A stretch of DNA of 64,000 bases from Cephalotus follicularis. Taxonomy: Eukaryota; Streptophyta; Magnoliopsida; Oxalidales; Cephalotaceae. The DNA is taken from NCBI GenBank assembly GCA_001972305.1, contig BDDD01005174.1, positions 1-64,000 on the forward strand, read 5' to 3'. Position 1 is the stretch's first letter. The number at the start of each line of letters is the position of its first letter. Shown piece after piece: positions 19,600 to 30,240 of this stretch. The translations under genes and the position numbers were made by a program. The notes under the pieces were generated by a model. That model saw only the letters and a program-made list of their open reading frames with translations. It was not told the origin of the DNA and did not search any database.

Positions 19600-19804
19600 C
19601 GACGCCTATGGGAATCGAGATGCACGTGAATGCATGGGCATGCACGTCGATGTAGGGTGAAGACATCGACACCTTCTTATGAAAGAGGAAAAGACATCAA
19701 CGTCTAAGGAAAGACGTCGACGCCTTTGTAAAGAACATATGTCACGTTAAACACTGATAGAATGACATGAAATGGGCAATTTTGAGCCATCATCCAGGCG
19801 CCTT
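19600..19804 (+). repeat. Block B 3' LTR, second part
   Basis: It continues the LTR interrupted by C. It aligns, reversed, with element A 5' LTR 21950-22165, including AAAGACATCAACGTCTAAGG and the ACATGAAATGGGCAATTTTGAG region. It ends at the 16-bp motif 19789-19804, the inverted copy of 13161-13176. Confidence 0.7.
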
Positions 19805-20006
19805 GCGGCCGAGCACGCGCGTAGTACTAGCGCATCTCCTCCTCATTAGCCATATTAAAGGCCATCTGTTGCTGAAAATAATCCGCATTCCGGGACATCG
19901 GGTCCCTATCATCTTGGGGGACATTCATTCCTTGCGGCATATTCGCTTGTTTAGGGGCATTGGCTCCAACAGCTCTAGCCCTAGTACGTGTTCTCCTTCG
20001 ATCCAT
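19805..20006 (-). pseudogene. Gypsy gag N-terminus, truncated (element A)
   Basis: The minus-strand ATG at 20006 opens MDRRRTRTRARAVGA-type sequence like the gag starts of M (59553) and D (26857). It includes the ADYFQQQ region. The frame is cut at 19805 by block B, leaving about 67 codons. Gag would form the capsid. The order LTR, PBS, gag confirms the orientation of A. Confidence 0.7.
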
Positions 20007-20102
20007 TTGTTCCTATAAGAAGGATGACGGTTAGTCACGACTTTAGGAAAACAATTTATTGATTGCCAAGGAAAGTATCCTAGCTAAGCATATATGGAAT
20101 AT

Positions 20103-20114
20103 GCTCTGATACCA
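20103..20114 (-). other. Primer binding site, iMet-tRNA type (element A)
   Basis: Minus strand TGGTATCAGAGC lies three bases from the 5' LTR end GTGTGACA at 20118. Confidence 0.85.
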
Positions 20115-20117
20115 CTC

Positions 20118-22356
20118 TGTCACACCCCGTTTTTCCCAAGTGGACAACATTAAAGCGGTAAGGCAATCAACACAATATAATTCAGCTCATGCGATAAAAC
20201 GTATAACAAAATCTTCAGTAGCGGAAGCAATAACATGAAATAAACTGAATTTAAATATGTATCACGCATCCCATACTATGTGATACCCCACCTCCTGGCC
20301 CCAACGTCATGCACTCTTACCACATCCCAGTTTGCGAACGGTTTGGAGTAAGTCCTCCGTACAGGTTGCTTAGCACGACGGCTAAACAATCAACAGGTTA
20401 TTAGCACAGCGGCTAATAATCAACAAGCACAAACATTGCACAGTACAGGTCAAGCAATAAAATATAATTACTTGATCAAATATATTTGTTTAAAATATAT
20501 TACTCCGTTTGCAGGTTGTAATAAGTTATAAAACTTAAAACAATACATTTGATTGTGTAATCAATCCTTTAAAACATTTCTCCGTCTTTGGAAAATACTT
20601 TCCCCAGTCATTTCGAAAATATATATGTTCATATGTTGACAAATATACATTTTCGCACAATAATGATTATAATAATCATACAAGCTTTTCAAAATGGTCA
20701 ACGCTTTTTAGAAATCAACAATAATGCAATTCACAGTAATAATGCAAACATATGCTCAGAATGCATCTAGGATCGTTTCTAGGATCGTTTCGGGTATAGC
20801 GGGTCCCATTCGAGCGAAACTTCTTCAAACAGGGGGATAGGCGTCGATGTTCATTCCCAGGGCGTCGATGTCTTTACCCTAAGGTGTCAGCCCCTCGTAT
20901 AGTTATTCCCAGGCATTTTTGGACCAAAGACGTCGATGCTTTTCCAAAGACATCGATGTCTTTATGATGCCAGGAGGTATCAGTTCGCAAATCTCGATTC
21001 TAGAGGGAAGAATCCAGCACCTAAACCCTCATATAAGCAAAACTCATCCTCTCAAGGCGTAAGAAAAGCTAATGGTTATCAGGATATGTAACCAGAACGT
21101 CGATCCGTAATTAAACATGTAACCCCAAGTGGCTACTTCTCCATATGCAGTAAACACTACTGTTCTATGAATACCCAGAAAAGGAGTTGATGCTTTTACT
21201 CAAACATCGATGTCTTTTTCATCCACACACAAAGACATCGACGTCTTTAGGTATACGTCGACGTCTATCCAACCTAGAACGTTTTCTCCATAGTTTTAAC
21301 ACAGCAGGCCATTATCAAAATCATCCATTGCATAAGCCAGTTCAAATATTCATGTAATTTACACATGCATGTTCACTACGTACATCACAGTTGTCACAAC
21401 CACAATCCAAGATTTCCATTCATCATTAACATGCAATTCATCAATGACATTTCATTAACTTAAAACCAAAAATGCATGTATAAGATCATCACTTTCCCCT
21501 ACCTCTGGTTTCAAGTTAGAAACCTTGTAAGTCCACCTCTTTGAGTTCCAAGGTTCTTGCCACAGCAGCTCCAAGATCCTCTCAGCAACTACAATCCACG
21601 AGCTCCTAGTCTCTAGCTCCAATCAAGCTCAACAATGGTGGCTCTCTCTTTTATCCCACTCAATGGTTTTCTCCTCTTCCTTTCCTTTTGTGTTTTAAAC
21701 GAGAGAGAGAGAGGTGGGGAGAGGGTTGTTCTTATGCAGATGGCTCCCCCACCCTCTTTCTCCTTGCATTCAATGAACACTCTCGTGTTCTCTCCCTCTT
21801 TCCTAGTGAGTTCTGCATTTCCTTTTGTTTTCTTCTTATGTTTTCTTTTGCAGGTTCCATGCATGGTAACACTTGTTACCTTCTTCATCCCTCTTCAGTC
21901 ATGCAGGTCAGGAGGCCATTATGCATGACCGACACGTCTCCTTCCCGTGCCTCAAGGCACCTGGATGATGCCTCAAAATTTCCCATTGCATGTTATTCTG
22001 TCAGTGTTTAACGTGACAGATGTTCTTTACAAAGGCGTCGACGTCTTTCCTTAGACGTCAATGTCTTTTCCTCTTTCATAAGAAGGTGTCGATGTCTTCA
22101 CCCTACATCGACGTGCATGCCCATGCATTCACGTGCATCTCGGTTCCCATAGGCGTCGACGTCTTTCCAAAGACATCGATGCGTTTACCTCAAAACTGCG
22201 CCGTTTTCTAGTTTAACACACAAATTTCTTTCCCCAAACAATATTTAGGGTTTGTAAGCATCTTTAAAGTCGAAATCTCAACCATTCTCATTAATTCAAT
22301 CTTGAGTTTACATCTTAAAACAAAATATTACAACAAAGAAAATATCGGGTGTTACA
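20118..22356 (-). repeat. Element A 5' LTR (2,239 bp), complete
   Basis: Minus strand TGTAACACCCGATATTTTC at 22356 to GGGGTGTGACA at 20118. Palindrome clusters lie at about 22030-22190 (U3) and 20840-21275 (U5 side), and a GA-rich leader at 21700. The splice-donor-like CAGAG/GTAGGGG is near 21494-21508, and two hairpin units at 20370-20435. It is the complete reference LTR for A, B and C. Plus-strand frames such as 21635-21928 are antisense to it. Confidence 0.85.
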
Positions 22357-22361
22357 GAAGC

Positions 22362-22436
22362 TCCCACAAGGCCCAAAGACAACCCTTTTGCCAGCACGTG
22401 GCTAGTGCTGGGGAAGGGGGAAATCAAAGCCAAGTA
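22362..22436 (-). repeat. Continuation of Copia element E 5' LTR
   Basis: Matches 5328-5400 (CCAGCACGTGGCTAGTGCTG at 22391) and ends near 22434-22436, where element D integrase sequence begins. The rest of the LTR is deleted at this junction. Confidence 0.75.
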
Positions 22437-23703
22437 GTACATGCAACTCTTTGCAAGATAGGTCATCTTGTACCAAAACAGAATCATAATTCAGGACATG
22501 TGACAGGTCCAGGATATATCTCCTCGGCATAGATATATGAAAGACGTCGTGCACGTTCGACAGTGCAGGAGGTAAGGCAAGCTGGTAGGCTACCTCCCTA
22601 ACTCTCTCCAAAATCTCGAAAGGACCAATGTAGCGAGGAGCTAATTTGCGCTTTTTCCCAAACCTTTGCACGCCCTTCCATGGTGAGACCTTTAAGAACA
22701 AATGATCGACCACACTGAAGGTCAAAGGCCTCCACTTGACACTGTCCGCACAGCTCTTCTGCCACCTCTGAGCAACAAGCAGCTTCTTTTTTATCGTCCT
22801 GATCTTTTCTGAGGTTTCCTCCACTAACTCAGTCCCGAGTAAAGGTCGCTCCCCGACCTCATCCCAACATACAGGAGATCTGCACTTCCTCCCATACAGT
22901 GCTTCAAACGGTACCATGCCGATACTGGAATGATAGCTGTTATTATAAGATAACTCTATCAAAGGAATGTGATCCTCCTAGGTACCAACAAAATCAATAA
23001 TGCAAGCCCATAGCATATCCTCCAAGGTCTGGATGGTATGCTCAGACTGCCCATCGGTCTGAGGGTGGAAGGCAGTACTCAGGTTTAGTTTCGTCCCGAA
23101 AGCTGTCTGATACCTCTTCCAAAAGTTGGAAGTGAAGATAGCATCTTTATCACATACGATGCTGACTGGAACACCGTGTAGCCTCACTATCTCCTTTACA
23201 TACAAAAGAGTTAGCTTGCTCGCAGAATCGACAACGTGTGTAGGCAGAAAGTGTGATGATTTGGTGAGTCTATCCACGACAACCCACACGGTGTTGTGAT
23301 GGTTCCGAGTCAAAGGAAAACCCGAAACAAAATACATCGTAACATGTTCCCACTTCCACTCTGGAATTGGTAAAGGTTGTAGCAAACATGCCGGTCTCTA
23401 GTGCTCGGCCTTAACTGTCTGGCAAGTCAAACACCTTGCCACATACTCGGCGATCTCTCGTTTCATGCCAGGCCACCAGTAATTCTTCTTCATATCCTGC
23501 TACATTTCAATGCTACAAGGATGGATACTGTACAGAGATTTATGAGCCCCACGAAGTAACTCGTTCTTCAACCCGGGTTCATTCGGAAGACACACACGTC
23601 CCCAAAATCTCAGAATACCATCAGCATGCACTCGAAAATAGGATTCCGAGTCCAGGTACTCCCAAATCCGTTGCAACTCCGAATCATGTGGTTGTGCATA
23701 CAT
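22437..23703 (-). pseudogene. Gypsy integrase, C-terminus cut (element D)
   Basis: The N-terminal part (23500-23703) has EPGLKNELLRGAHKSLYSIH, the zinc-binding start. The core (22978-23385) has TMYFVSGFPLT, with the first catalytic Asp changed to Tyr, then VCDKDAIFTSNFW and QTDGQSEHTIQTLE. A TAG at about 22975-22977 replaces the Trp of GTWEDHIP. The C-terminal section (22437-22962) runs through FEILERVREVAYQLALPP to DDLSCKEL and then crosses into unrelated Copia LTR sequence. A CAG-to-TAG change occurs near 23400. Inactive. Confidence 0.8.
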
Positions 23704-24613
23704 GATGTGCTCCAGGCTGTACTCGCATGTCGGCCATAAAGATCCCCGGTGACTGATTGAACGTAGACCACTCTTGGAAGTCTGCTAACATCTTCCATTG
23801 CGACACCATCGCACTGGCAACCATAGCCTTGTGGCTCAAGGCATCAGCGACTACATTCGCTTTCCCCGGGATGTACTGAACACTATAATCATAATCATTA
23901 AAGAATTCCACCCACCTGCGTTGTCTCATGTTCAGTGTGTCCTGACAAAACAGGTACCTCAAACACTTATGATCGGTTAAGATCTCAAATTGCGCCCCAT
24001 AAAGATAGTGCCTCCACTTCAGAAGGGCGAAGATAATAGCTGCAAGTTCGAGGTCATGACTCGGGTAGTTTTCTTCATACGGCTTTAGTTTCCTCGAGGC
24101 ATATGCAATCACTCTGCCTCGCTGCATCAATACACAGCCCAAACCCCTACCTGACGCATCACTATAGACCGCAAAGCCCTCATTGCCATCGGGTAATGCC
24201 AAGAAAGGAGAAGAAACTAACCGATCCTTAAGTTCATGGATGCTAGCTTCACAGTCTTCGTCCCAGACAAAAGGGGTCTTTTTCTGGGTCAGTCTAGTCA
24301 AGGGCTCGGCTATCCTTGAAAAGTTCTGGATAAACCTCCTGCAATACCCAGCCAATCCAAGGAAACTGAGCACCTCCGTCACGTTCTTTGGTTATGGCCA
24401 GTCTCGTACCACTTCAGTCTTTGACGGATCCACCGTCAAGCCTTCCCCATATACGATGTGACTGAGAGAGATCACATGATCAAGCCAGAACTCACACTTA
24501 CCAAACTTGGCGTACAACCGATGTTCTCTCAGAACTTGCAATACTAGCCCAAGAAGATGAGTGTGCTCCTCCTCACTCCATGAATATACCAGTATGTCAT
24601 CAATAAATACCAC
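23704..24613 (-). pseudogene. Gypsy RT end and RNase H (element D)
   Basis: 24392-24613 holds [17 protein letters not shown] (RT active site) to VVRDWP. A TAA follows where M has Gln. 23684-24382 holds the RNase H core [49 protein letters not shown] and [10 protein letters not shown]. These carry the Asp, Glu and Asp positions expected for RNase H. A frameshift near 23690-23700 separates it from integrase. Apart from these points the sequence is well preserved. Confidence 0.85.
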
Positions 24614-24634
24614 AATAAACTGGTCCAGGTATGG

Positions 24635-25846
24635 TCAAAATACGTCATTCATCAATGACATGAAAGCTTTCGGTGCATTGGTAACACCAAACGGCATCAC
24701 CAAGAACTCGTAATGACCATACCGTGTCCGGAAGGCAGTCTTCTCAATGTCTCCTTCCCTTACTCTCAGTTGGTGAAAACCTGACCTCAAGTCGAGCTTG
24801 GAAAACACCCTTGATCCTTGCAACTGGTCAAACAATTCCTCAATATGGGGTAAAGGATATTTTTTCTTGATAGTTTCCTTGTTCAACATTCTGAAGTTGA
24901 TGCAGAGCCTCATCGACCCATCCTTCTTCTTCACAAACAGTACAGGCGCACCCCACGGAGAAACACTAAGTCGGATAAAACCGTTATCGATCAGATCTTG
25001 CAACTGCAATTTCAATTCCCTCAATTCTGCAGGGGCCATTCTATATGGTGCTTTAGAAATAGGAGTTGTACCTGGTATAAGATCGATAACAAACTCCATA
25101 TTTCTCTTCGGTGGCAAAGATCCCAAGTCATCAGGAAATACATCTGGAAATTCGCACACAACTGGAATTTCCTCCAAGCTCAAGCTTTTCTCTTTCCTTC
25201 GATCGATCACATAGGCCAGATATCCCTCGCATCCCTTTTCTAGGTATCTCGATGCTCGAATAAAGGATATGATCGGTGTCGAGAACCCTTTGTCTCCCTT
25301 GAACTGAAAAGTCGTTCCATCGGGCAGACAAAAATCCACAGTTTTATTGTAACAATCCATGCGAGCACGGTGTGCTGATAGCCAATCCATCCCCAATATA
25401 ACATCGAAGTCACGAATAGGCAGCACTATCAAGTCTGCATACAAAGAAATGCATGCCATAGACATCTCACAGCCTCTATATATGAAGTCAGTGTACATAG
25501 AAGTCCCTGTAGGTGTACTCACATTAAGTATGTATGACATGAAGTCAGGGGTGACATCTAAGCAAGATGCAAAAGGTGCAGATATAAAAGAATGCGATGC
25601 TCCAGAATCCATCAACACTCTAGAAGAAAAACCATATACATACAAAGTACCTCCAACAACAGAAGTCGACTCTGGAACCTCTGTCTGAGCAAGTACAAAA
25701 ACTCTACCTTTTGCGATGCCCTTGCCGGTGTCCTTCCTCTTTGACGGTCCCGCCGTCACACCACTACTACTCCCCGGCCTAGTAGGCGCTGTAGCAAAAC
25801 TCTTTGGGCAGTCCTTCACTGAGTGACCAGGTGCCCCGTACCTCAT
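24635..25846 (-). pseudogene. Gypsy protease and RT N-terminal half (element D)
   Basis: A 403-codon open segment of the polyprotein. Residues 1-13 end a zinc knuckle; D80-S81-G82 ([11 protein letters not shown]) is the aspartic protease active site, and DVILGMDWL (148-155) is the conserved flap-side block. RT starts near residue 267 ([13 protein letters not shown]) and contains [13 protein letters not shown] and KLDLRSG with the first catalytic Asp, D352. It ends at a TGA replacing the Arg of VFRPYLD at 24632-24634; the FIDD box follows in the same frame. The initial Met is internal to the polyprotein, not a true start. Confidence 0.85.
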
Positions 25847-25948
25847 GCACCAACCATTGAACCTCCAACAATCTTTCTGTTGGTGGCCTGTACGACCACA
25901 ATAATAGCAACCTCTGGATCTAGCATTACTCCCCTGGCTGAGAGTACC
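25847..25948 (-). pseudogene. Gag zinc knuckle region (element D)
   Basis: The minus frame contains [14 protein letters not shown], a complete CCHC knuckle. A second knuckle starts at [14 protein letters not shown], where the second Cys has become Tyr. A TGA lies upstream of the first knuckle, near 25949. Knuckles bind element RNA during packaging. Confidence 0.75.
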
Positions 25949-26857
25949 CTATGAAGCTGTCTGTTGAGACTTGTTCTTGGATGACTTCATCGGAGAACCA
26001 CCATCTTTCCATTTTGACGATGCCGGTCGAGACTGTGTAGGACTCTGATTACTCTGCTGTGCGTGAGCTCTCTCAGCCCGGTCTTCACTGGATATTGTCT
26101 CCAACAGTCTTGCTTTCTGAGCAACCTCCACAAAAGTCCCCAGTACCATAGCTCTAATTCTTGATCGAAGATCCAGTCGCAGACCTCTCAGGAATCTCTG
26201 AATCTTCTTCTCTTCATCAGCTACCAGATAAGGTGAATGTCTGGCCAACTCCATGAACCTTGCTTGATATTCAGCCACAGTCATCTCTCCCTGTCGCAAC
26301 TCCAAGAGCTACGTCTATTATCGCTCTTGCTCAATACGCGGAACATAAGTCTCCAAGAACTCCGTCTAGAATCTGTCCCAAGTGCTGTCCAGTCGCTGTG
26401 ATTCCCATTTTGGCTTGACCATTTCCCACCAATGAGTGGCCTCACCCCATAGACGGTACACAGCAAACTTCAGCTTTTGAGTGTCAGTACAGTCCATCAC
26501 TTCAAAGATTTTCTCCAGGTCCTGCAGCCACCTTTCAGCAATGGTAGCATCAAGTTCCCCCCAGAAACTAGGTGGATTCAGTCTCATGAACTTTTCAATG
26601 TCCCTTCCAAACTGGTTATTATCCTCTCCCAGGCAGTGATCGAGAGCTCTATGTTGCGGCTGAGCTTGCGTGTTGTTCTGTCAAATTTCCTCCGCATTAG
26701 CCCTATTAAAGGCCATCTGTTGCTGAAAATAGTCCGCAATCCGGGCCATCGGATCTTTGTCATCTTGGGGAACATTCATCCCTTGCGAAATATTTGCTTC
26801 CTCAGGGGCATTAGCTCCAACAGCCCTAGCCCTAGCACGTGTTCTCCTTCGGTCCAT
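25949..26857 (-). pseudogene. Gypsy gag (element D)
   Basis: The ATG at 26857 opens MDRRRTRARARAVGANAPEE. Conserved blocks follow: FMRLNPPSFWGELD, AERWLQDLEKIFEVMDCT, YRLWGEATHWWEMVK, FLETYVPRIEQER, LRQGEMTVAEYQARFMELARH and FLRGLRLDLRSRI. This is the retrotransposon gag (capsid) domain. In-frame stops occur near 26702, 26369 and 26312; the reading frame itself is kept. It joins protease without a stop in the ancestral design, giving Gag-Pol. Confidence 0.8.
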
Positions 26858-26953
26858 TGGTTCCTATAAGAAGGATGACAGTTAGTCACGACTTTAGGAA
26901 AATAATTCATTAATTGCCAAGGAAAGTATCCTAGCTAAGAATATATGGAATAT

Positions 26954-26965
26954 GATATGATACCA
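26954..26965 (-). other. Primer binding site, degenerate (element D)
   Basis: Minus strand TGGTATCATATC, nine of twelve bases of the iMet site TGGTATCAGAGC, three bases from the LTR end at 26969. Confidence 0.7.
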
Positions 26966-26968
26966 TGT

Positions 26969-29539
26969 TGTCACGCCCCCGTTTCCGAGAAGGCAACATC
27001 AAAGCGGTGAAGGCAATTAACATATAAATACAGCTTATGCAAATACAATAAAATTTAAACTTTTCCAAGGAACATTAGTTGCGGAAGCATAAAAAAAAAT
27101 CATAAGCTATAAACTAGTAACGTGCATCCCATACTGCACGCTACCCAAAACAAGTCCGTCATTGTTAATCACCCACAAACGGAGCGTGATCACAGTACAA
27201 TATTAAATCCCATCATTAAACGACCATGGTACAGTACATTAGTTCTTTAAAAAAAACTCGGTTTATTACAAAACATAAGAAAAAGTAAAACAACATAAAC
27301 ATCTTGTTCTTCGCTCATGCCAGTCCAACCGGTCCGCTGCATCAATCTGTAAAGTAGGGGGTTAGCCTTTGTCCTCACTCGGCTAAGTCATAAAAGTAGC
27401 TCGGGATCAACATTAGATGCATGTCATGTAATGTATGCATAAATGATGCAGTGCCAGAAATACCAGTTTATATATATATGAGAAATATATATATTTTAGC
27501 AGTACAGTAAAATAATAATGAGTACATATATAAGAAAATATATGTATGCAAGAACGGTACAGTAGTGATCCGGCCAGGATCGCATCCACAATCACAGTAA
27601 TGTCCGAAAATGACCAACAGGTAGTACAGTATGTCCATAAAGGACCACAACAGCCAGGCAGTATATGTAACGCCGCCAACTCCTGGCCCCACGCTACACT
27701 CCCACTTTGGTCCCTGCTCCAGGCAACCAAGCGAGGCAACAGTACAGTACAGTGAGTCACCCAGCCAACTCCTGGCCCCTAAGTCAACCCTACCACTAGC
27801 CGGCGCTGGCAGCCTCCGCCATGCAACCAGTGGCTCAAGCACAATCACATAGAAATTCACAGAGCAACAAGTGAATCAGACAGTAAACAGTTCCGTAAAC
27901 AGTACAATGGTGATCGTTTAGATCGACAACAGGCTGTTCATTTTCAAATATTTCTGAAAGTAATAAATATTTGAAACATGTAATTTCAGTAGTAGAAATA
28001 CCTTTGAACAAATCAGTACTATAAATCGTTTACCAGTTTGTTTGAAAATACGTTATTAACCAATATATTTTCATACTCAAAATAGCACATTTCGAGTTCA
28101 CGTATGCATTTCTAAACATCACAACTTTAGAAATCATAAGCGATTTACAAACAGTAACCAAACAGGCAGTAAACAGTGTATATGCAATTCATACAAATGC
28201 TTTAATGCATCCTAAGCGAAATCGGGATCGTCGAGTATCAAAACGGTAAAAACTGTCCAAACAGGACTCTAAAGCATCGGCGTTTATTCCTTAGGCGTCG
28301 ACGCTTATGTCCCTTAAGCGTCGACGTTCAGTTTCTTAGCGTCAACGCTTTCAGTCTCTGGGCGTCGATATCTCCTCCCTTAGACATCGATCTTTTAACG
28401 CATTTCAACATATGAAACGCAGTTCACAGTATTAAGCGTCGACGTTTATTCCTTAGGCGTCGACGGTTTTGTGCAGGGGTCATCTTCTACCTCACGACAT
28501 GAGCAAACAGTGACATTCCCATAACAGTAACATGCAATCCAACATGTATAAAGCCCAGAAAATGGCCATGCAATATCATATGACATATCCAGTACAAGGT
28601 AGCATCATTTTAGTGACAAAAACGGATCATCAAGCTATGAAATTCATGCATAAACATCACTGACCAAACACCAAGTATTGAACACAAAATACAATTATGG
28701 CTTCCCCTACCTTAGGCCTCAAGTTAAAAGCTGAAAGTCCACCTCTTTTAGTATCCAATCAGTCACTTTGAGTCCCAGGTACGGCTTGAAGTCCCCCGGT
28801 TCGTCCCAGCAGTTGGTGTGCAAGCTCCAAGCTTCCTTTGCTCAACAATGGTGGTTGAGCTTCCTCTCTCAAGTTCTCCTGCTCTCTTTTGTCACTCACA
28901 GTGTCACTGACCCTCTAGCTTTCTGTAAAAGATGAGAGGGGTGAGAGGAGTAGACTTTTTATGTAGATTTCGTTTTGTTTTCTCTGCATGTTCTCCTAAC
29001 TTCTCCTCCTCTCTCCATTGGCAACCTGGTGCAACAAGTGTCCTTTTCTTCCCTTTCTCAGGCCATGCACTCAGGGATTCTCCCTCTGTCCCCTGCCCTT
29101 TTGTTGCAGGTAGGTCTGGCAACAAAAGCATGCATTGCCACGTTCTTAAAGCGCCTGCTAAGATGCTTGAAAAGTGTCACGAAATCACCTCCATGCAACA
29201 CGTCCATCTGCTGTTATGTGTATGCAGAACACGCCTCAAAGCGTCGACGTTTACATGCAGGCGTCGGCGCTTATGCGTTTAAAAATTAAATGCGCGTTTC
29301 AACGGCTTAAGCGTCGACGCTCTAAATCCAGGCGTCAGCGCTTTAACCTCAAAACTGTGCCCTTTTCTATTTAATTTTACTCTCTTAACATTTCTTTAGC
29401 ATTCTTTCTCCAAATTGACATTACAAGGGTTTGGAAAACACCATCAAAGTCAGAAAAATCCATAATTTTATTAATTCCACAATTAAAAGTACGCTTATAT
29501 TGTGAAATTACAACACATATAAAAATCTCGGGCGTTACA
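26969..29539 (-). repeat. Element D 5' LTR (2,571 bp)
   Basis: Minus strand TGTAACGCCCGAGATTTTT at 29539 to GGGGCGTGACA at 26969. It is the same subfamily as the M LTRs (collinear throughout). Contents: palindrome clusters at 29235-29350 (U3) and 28270-28480, the AAACTGTGCC-type box near 29354, a splice-donor-like CTAAG/GTAGGGG at 28702-28716, and a CAGTA-rich stretch near 27490-27760. No gene; frames at 27413-27860 and 28932-29374 are LTR shadows. Confidence 0.85.
28270..28480 (-). repeat. Palindrome cluster, element D LTR
   Basis: About nine variants of AAGCGTCGACGYTT in 200 bases (for example at 28316, 28436 and 28456), spaced roughly 20-30 bases, often with TTATTCCTTAGG between units. 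Confidence 0.75.
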
Positions 29540-30029
29540 TATATATATTTTTTCACATACGTATAAACTGTTATTTTACTGTACTACATCACTATGCATA
29601 CATTACATGACATGCATTTAATATTGACCCCAAATAGCACTTATGCTTAGCCGAGTGAAGGACAAAGGCTAACCCCCTACTTTACAGATTGATGCAGTGG
29701 ACACCAATATGGATCAGCATGGGCGAAGGACAAGTTTTAATAATGTTTTATTTGGGTTTACGTACCATACTTCTGTTGGTTAAGTTTTATGTTGATGAAT
29801 AATGTATTTTTATCACACTCCGTTTCGTGGGCTTTTAACTATGACATACATGTATTTTGGTAACGTGTAGTATGGGATGCACATTACATGCTTTTTAGCT
29901 TATGGTTTTAAATGCTTCCACAATGTTATCCTGTTTAAAAGTTTAAATTTTATGGTATTTTGCATAAGCTGAATGTTCAATGTTATTTGCCATTACTTAT
30001 ATGATGTTTATGGAAAACGGGGTGTGACA
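29540..30029 (+). repeat. 3' end of a Gypsy LTR, plus sense
   Basis: Matches the last ~500 bases of solo LTR J (40970-41477): GACATGCATT, GGACAAAGGCTAACCCCC, TTTACAGATTGATGCAGTGG, TAGTATGGGATGCAC and the end AACGGGGTGTGACA at 30029. Its left part is displaced by element D, so D probably inserted into this LTR. The LTR itself sits inside the integrase tail of element K. Confidence 0.75.
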
Positions 30030-30240
30030 TCCCGACGATCCAAAATCTTCACTAGCACTTCTTCATAAGCTAAGGTCGGCAACTCTTCCTCGAAAAACTC
30101 CACCAAGGATTCCAAAACATGAGAAGGGTCAGCCACATACTTCCTTAGCATAGAAACGTGAAAGACTTTGTGAACATGAGCCAACTCCGAAGGTAAGGCC
30201 AAACGATAGGCCACTGGCCCAATCTTCTTCAAAACCTCAA
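30030..30240 (-). pseudogene. Gypsy integrase C-terminal piece (element K)
   Basis: Minus frame [38 protein letters not shown] and VKILDRRD, then LTR sequence at 30029. The chromodomain-like tail is therefore lost. It belongs with the integrase core at 30401-31066. A stop at about 30268-30270 lies between. Confidence 0.8.

Larger units (their letters stand above)
11406..22356 (-). mobile_element. Gypsy element A with rearranged interior
   Basis: Left edge TGTCGCACCCCG and right edge ...GGGTGTTACA are the LTR ends of one family. The flanks are GAATC (11401-11405) and GAAGC (22357-22361), a 5-bp target duplication with one mismatch; the uninterrupted LTR copy at 5320-5340 reads AATGAAGCTCCC, confirming the target. 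The 5' LTR is 20118-22356, the PBS 20103-20114 and the gag start 20006. The 3' LTR survives only as 11406-13176. Everything from 13177 to 19804 is plus-strand sequence (blocks B and C), so A has lost nearly all of gag-pol. Confidence 0.75.
22437..29539 (-). mobile_element. Gypsy element D, 3' truncated
   Basis: Minus orientation: 5' LTR 26969-29539, PBS 26954-26965, gag from 26857, then protease, RT, RNase H and integrase down to 22437. The integrase tail, polypurine tract and 3' LTR are missing. Gag through RNase H stays in one frame from 26857 to about 23700. One frameshift follows, then a second continuous frame through integrase. This fits a single Gag-Pol polyprotein, as in chromoviruses. 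No target duplication can be tested because one end is gone. Confidence 0.85.

Noticed and set aside
22402-22440. The integrase frame of D appears to end in a distinct C-terminus HVLLGFDFPLPQH.
   Set aside because: These residues come from Copia E LTR sequence beyond the junction at about 22436, not from a variant integrase.
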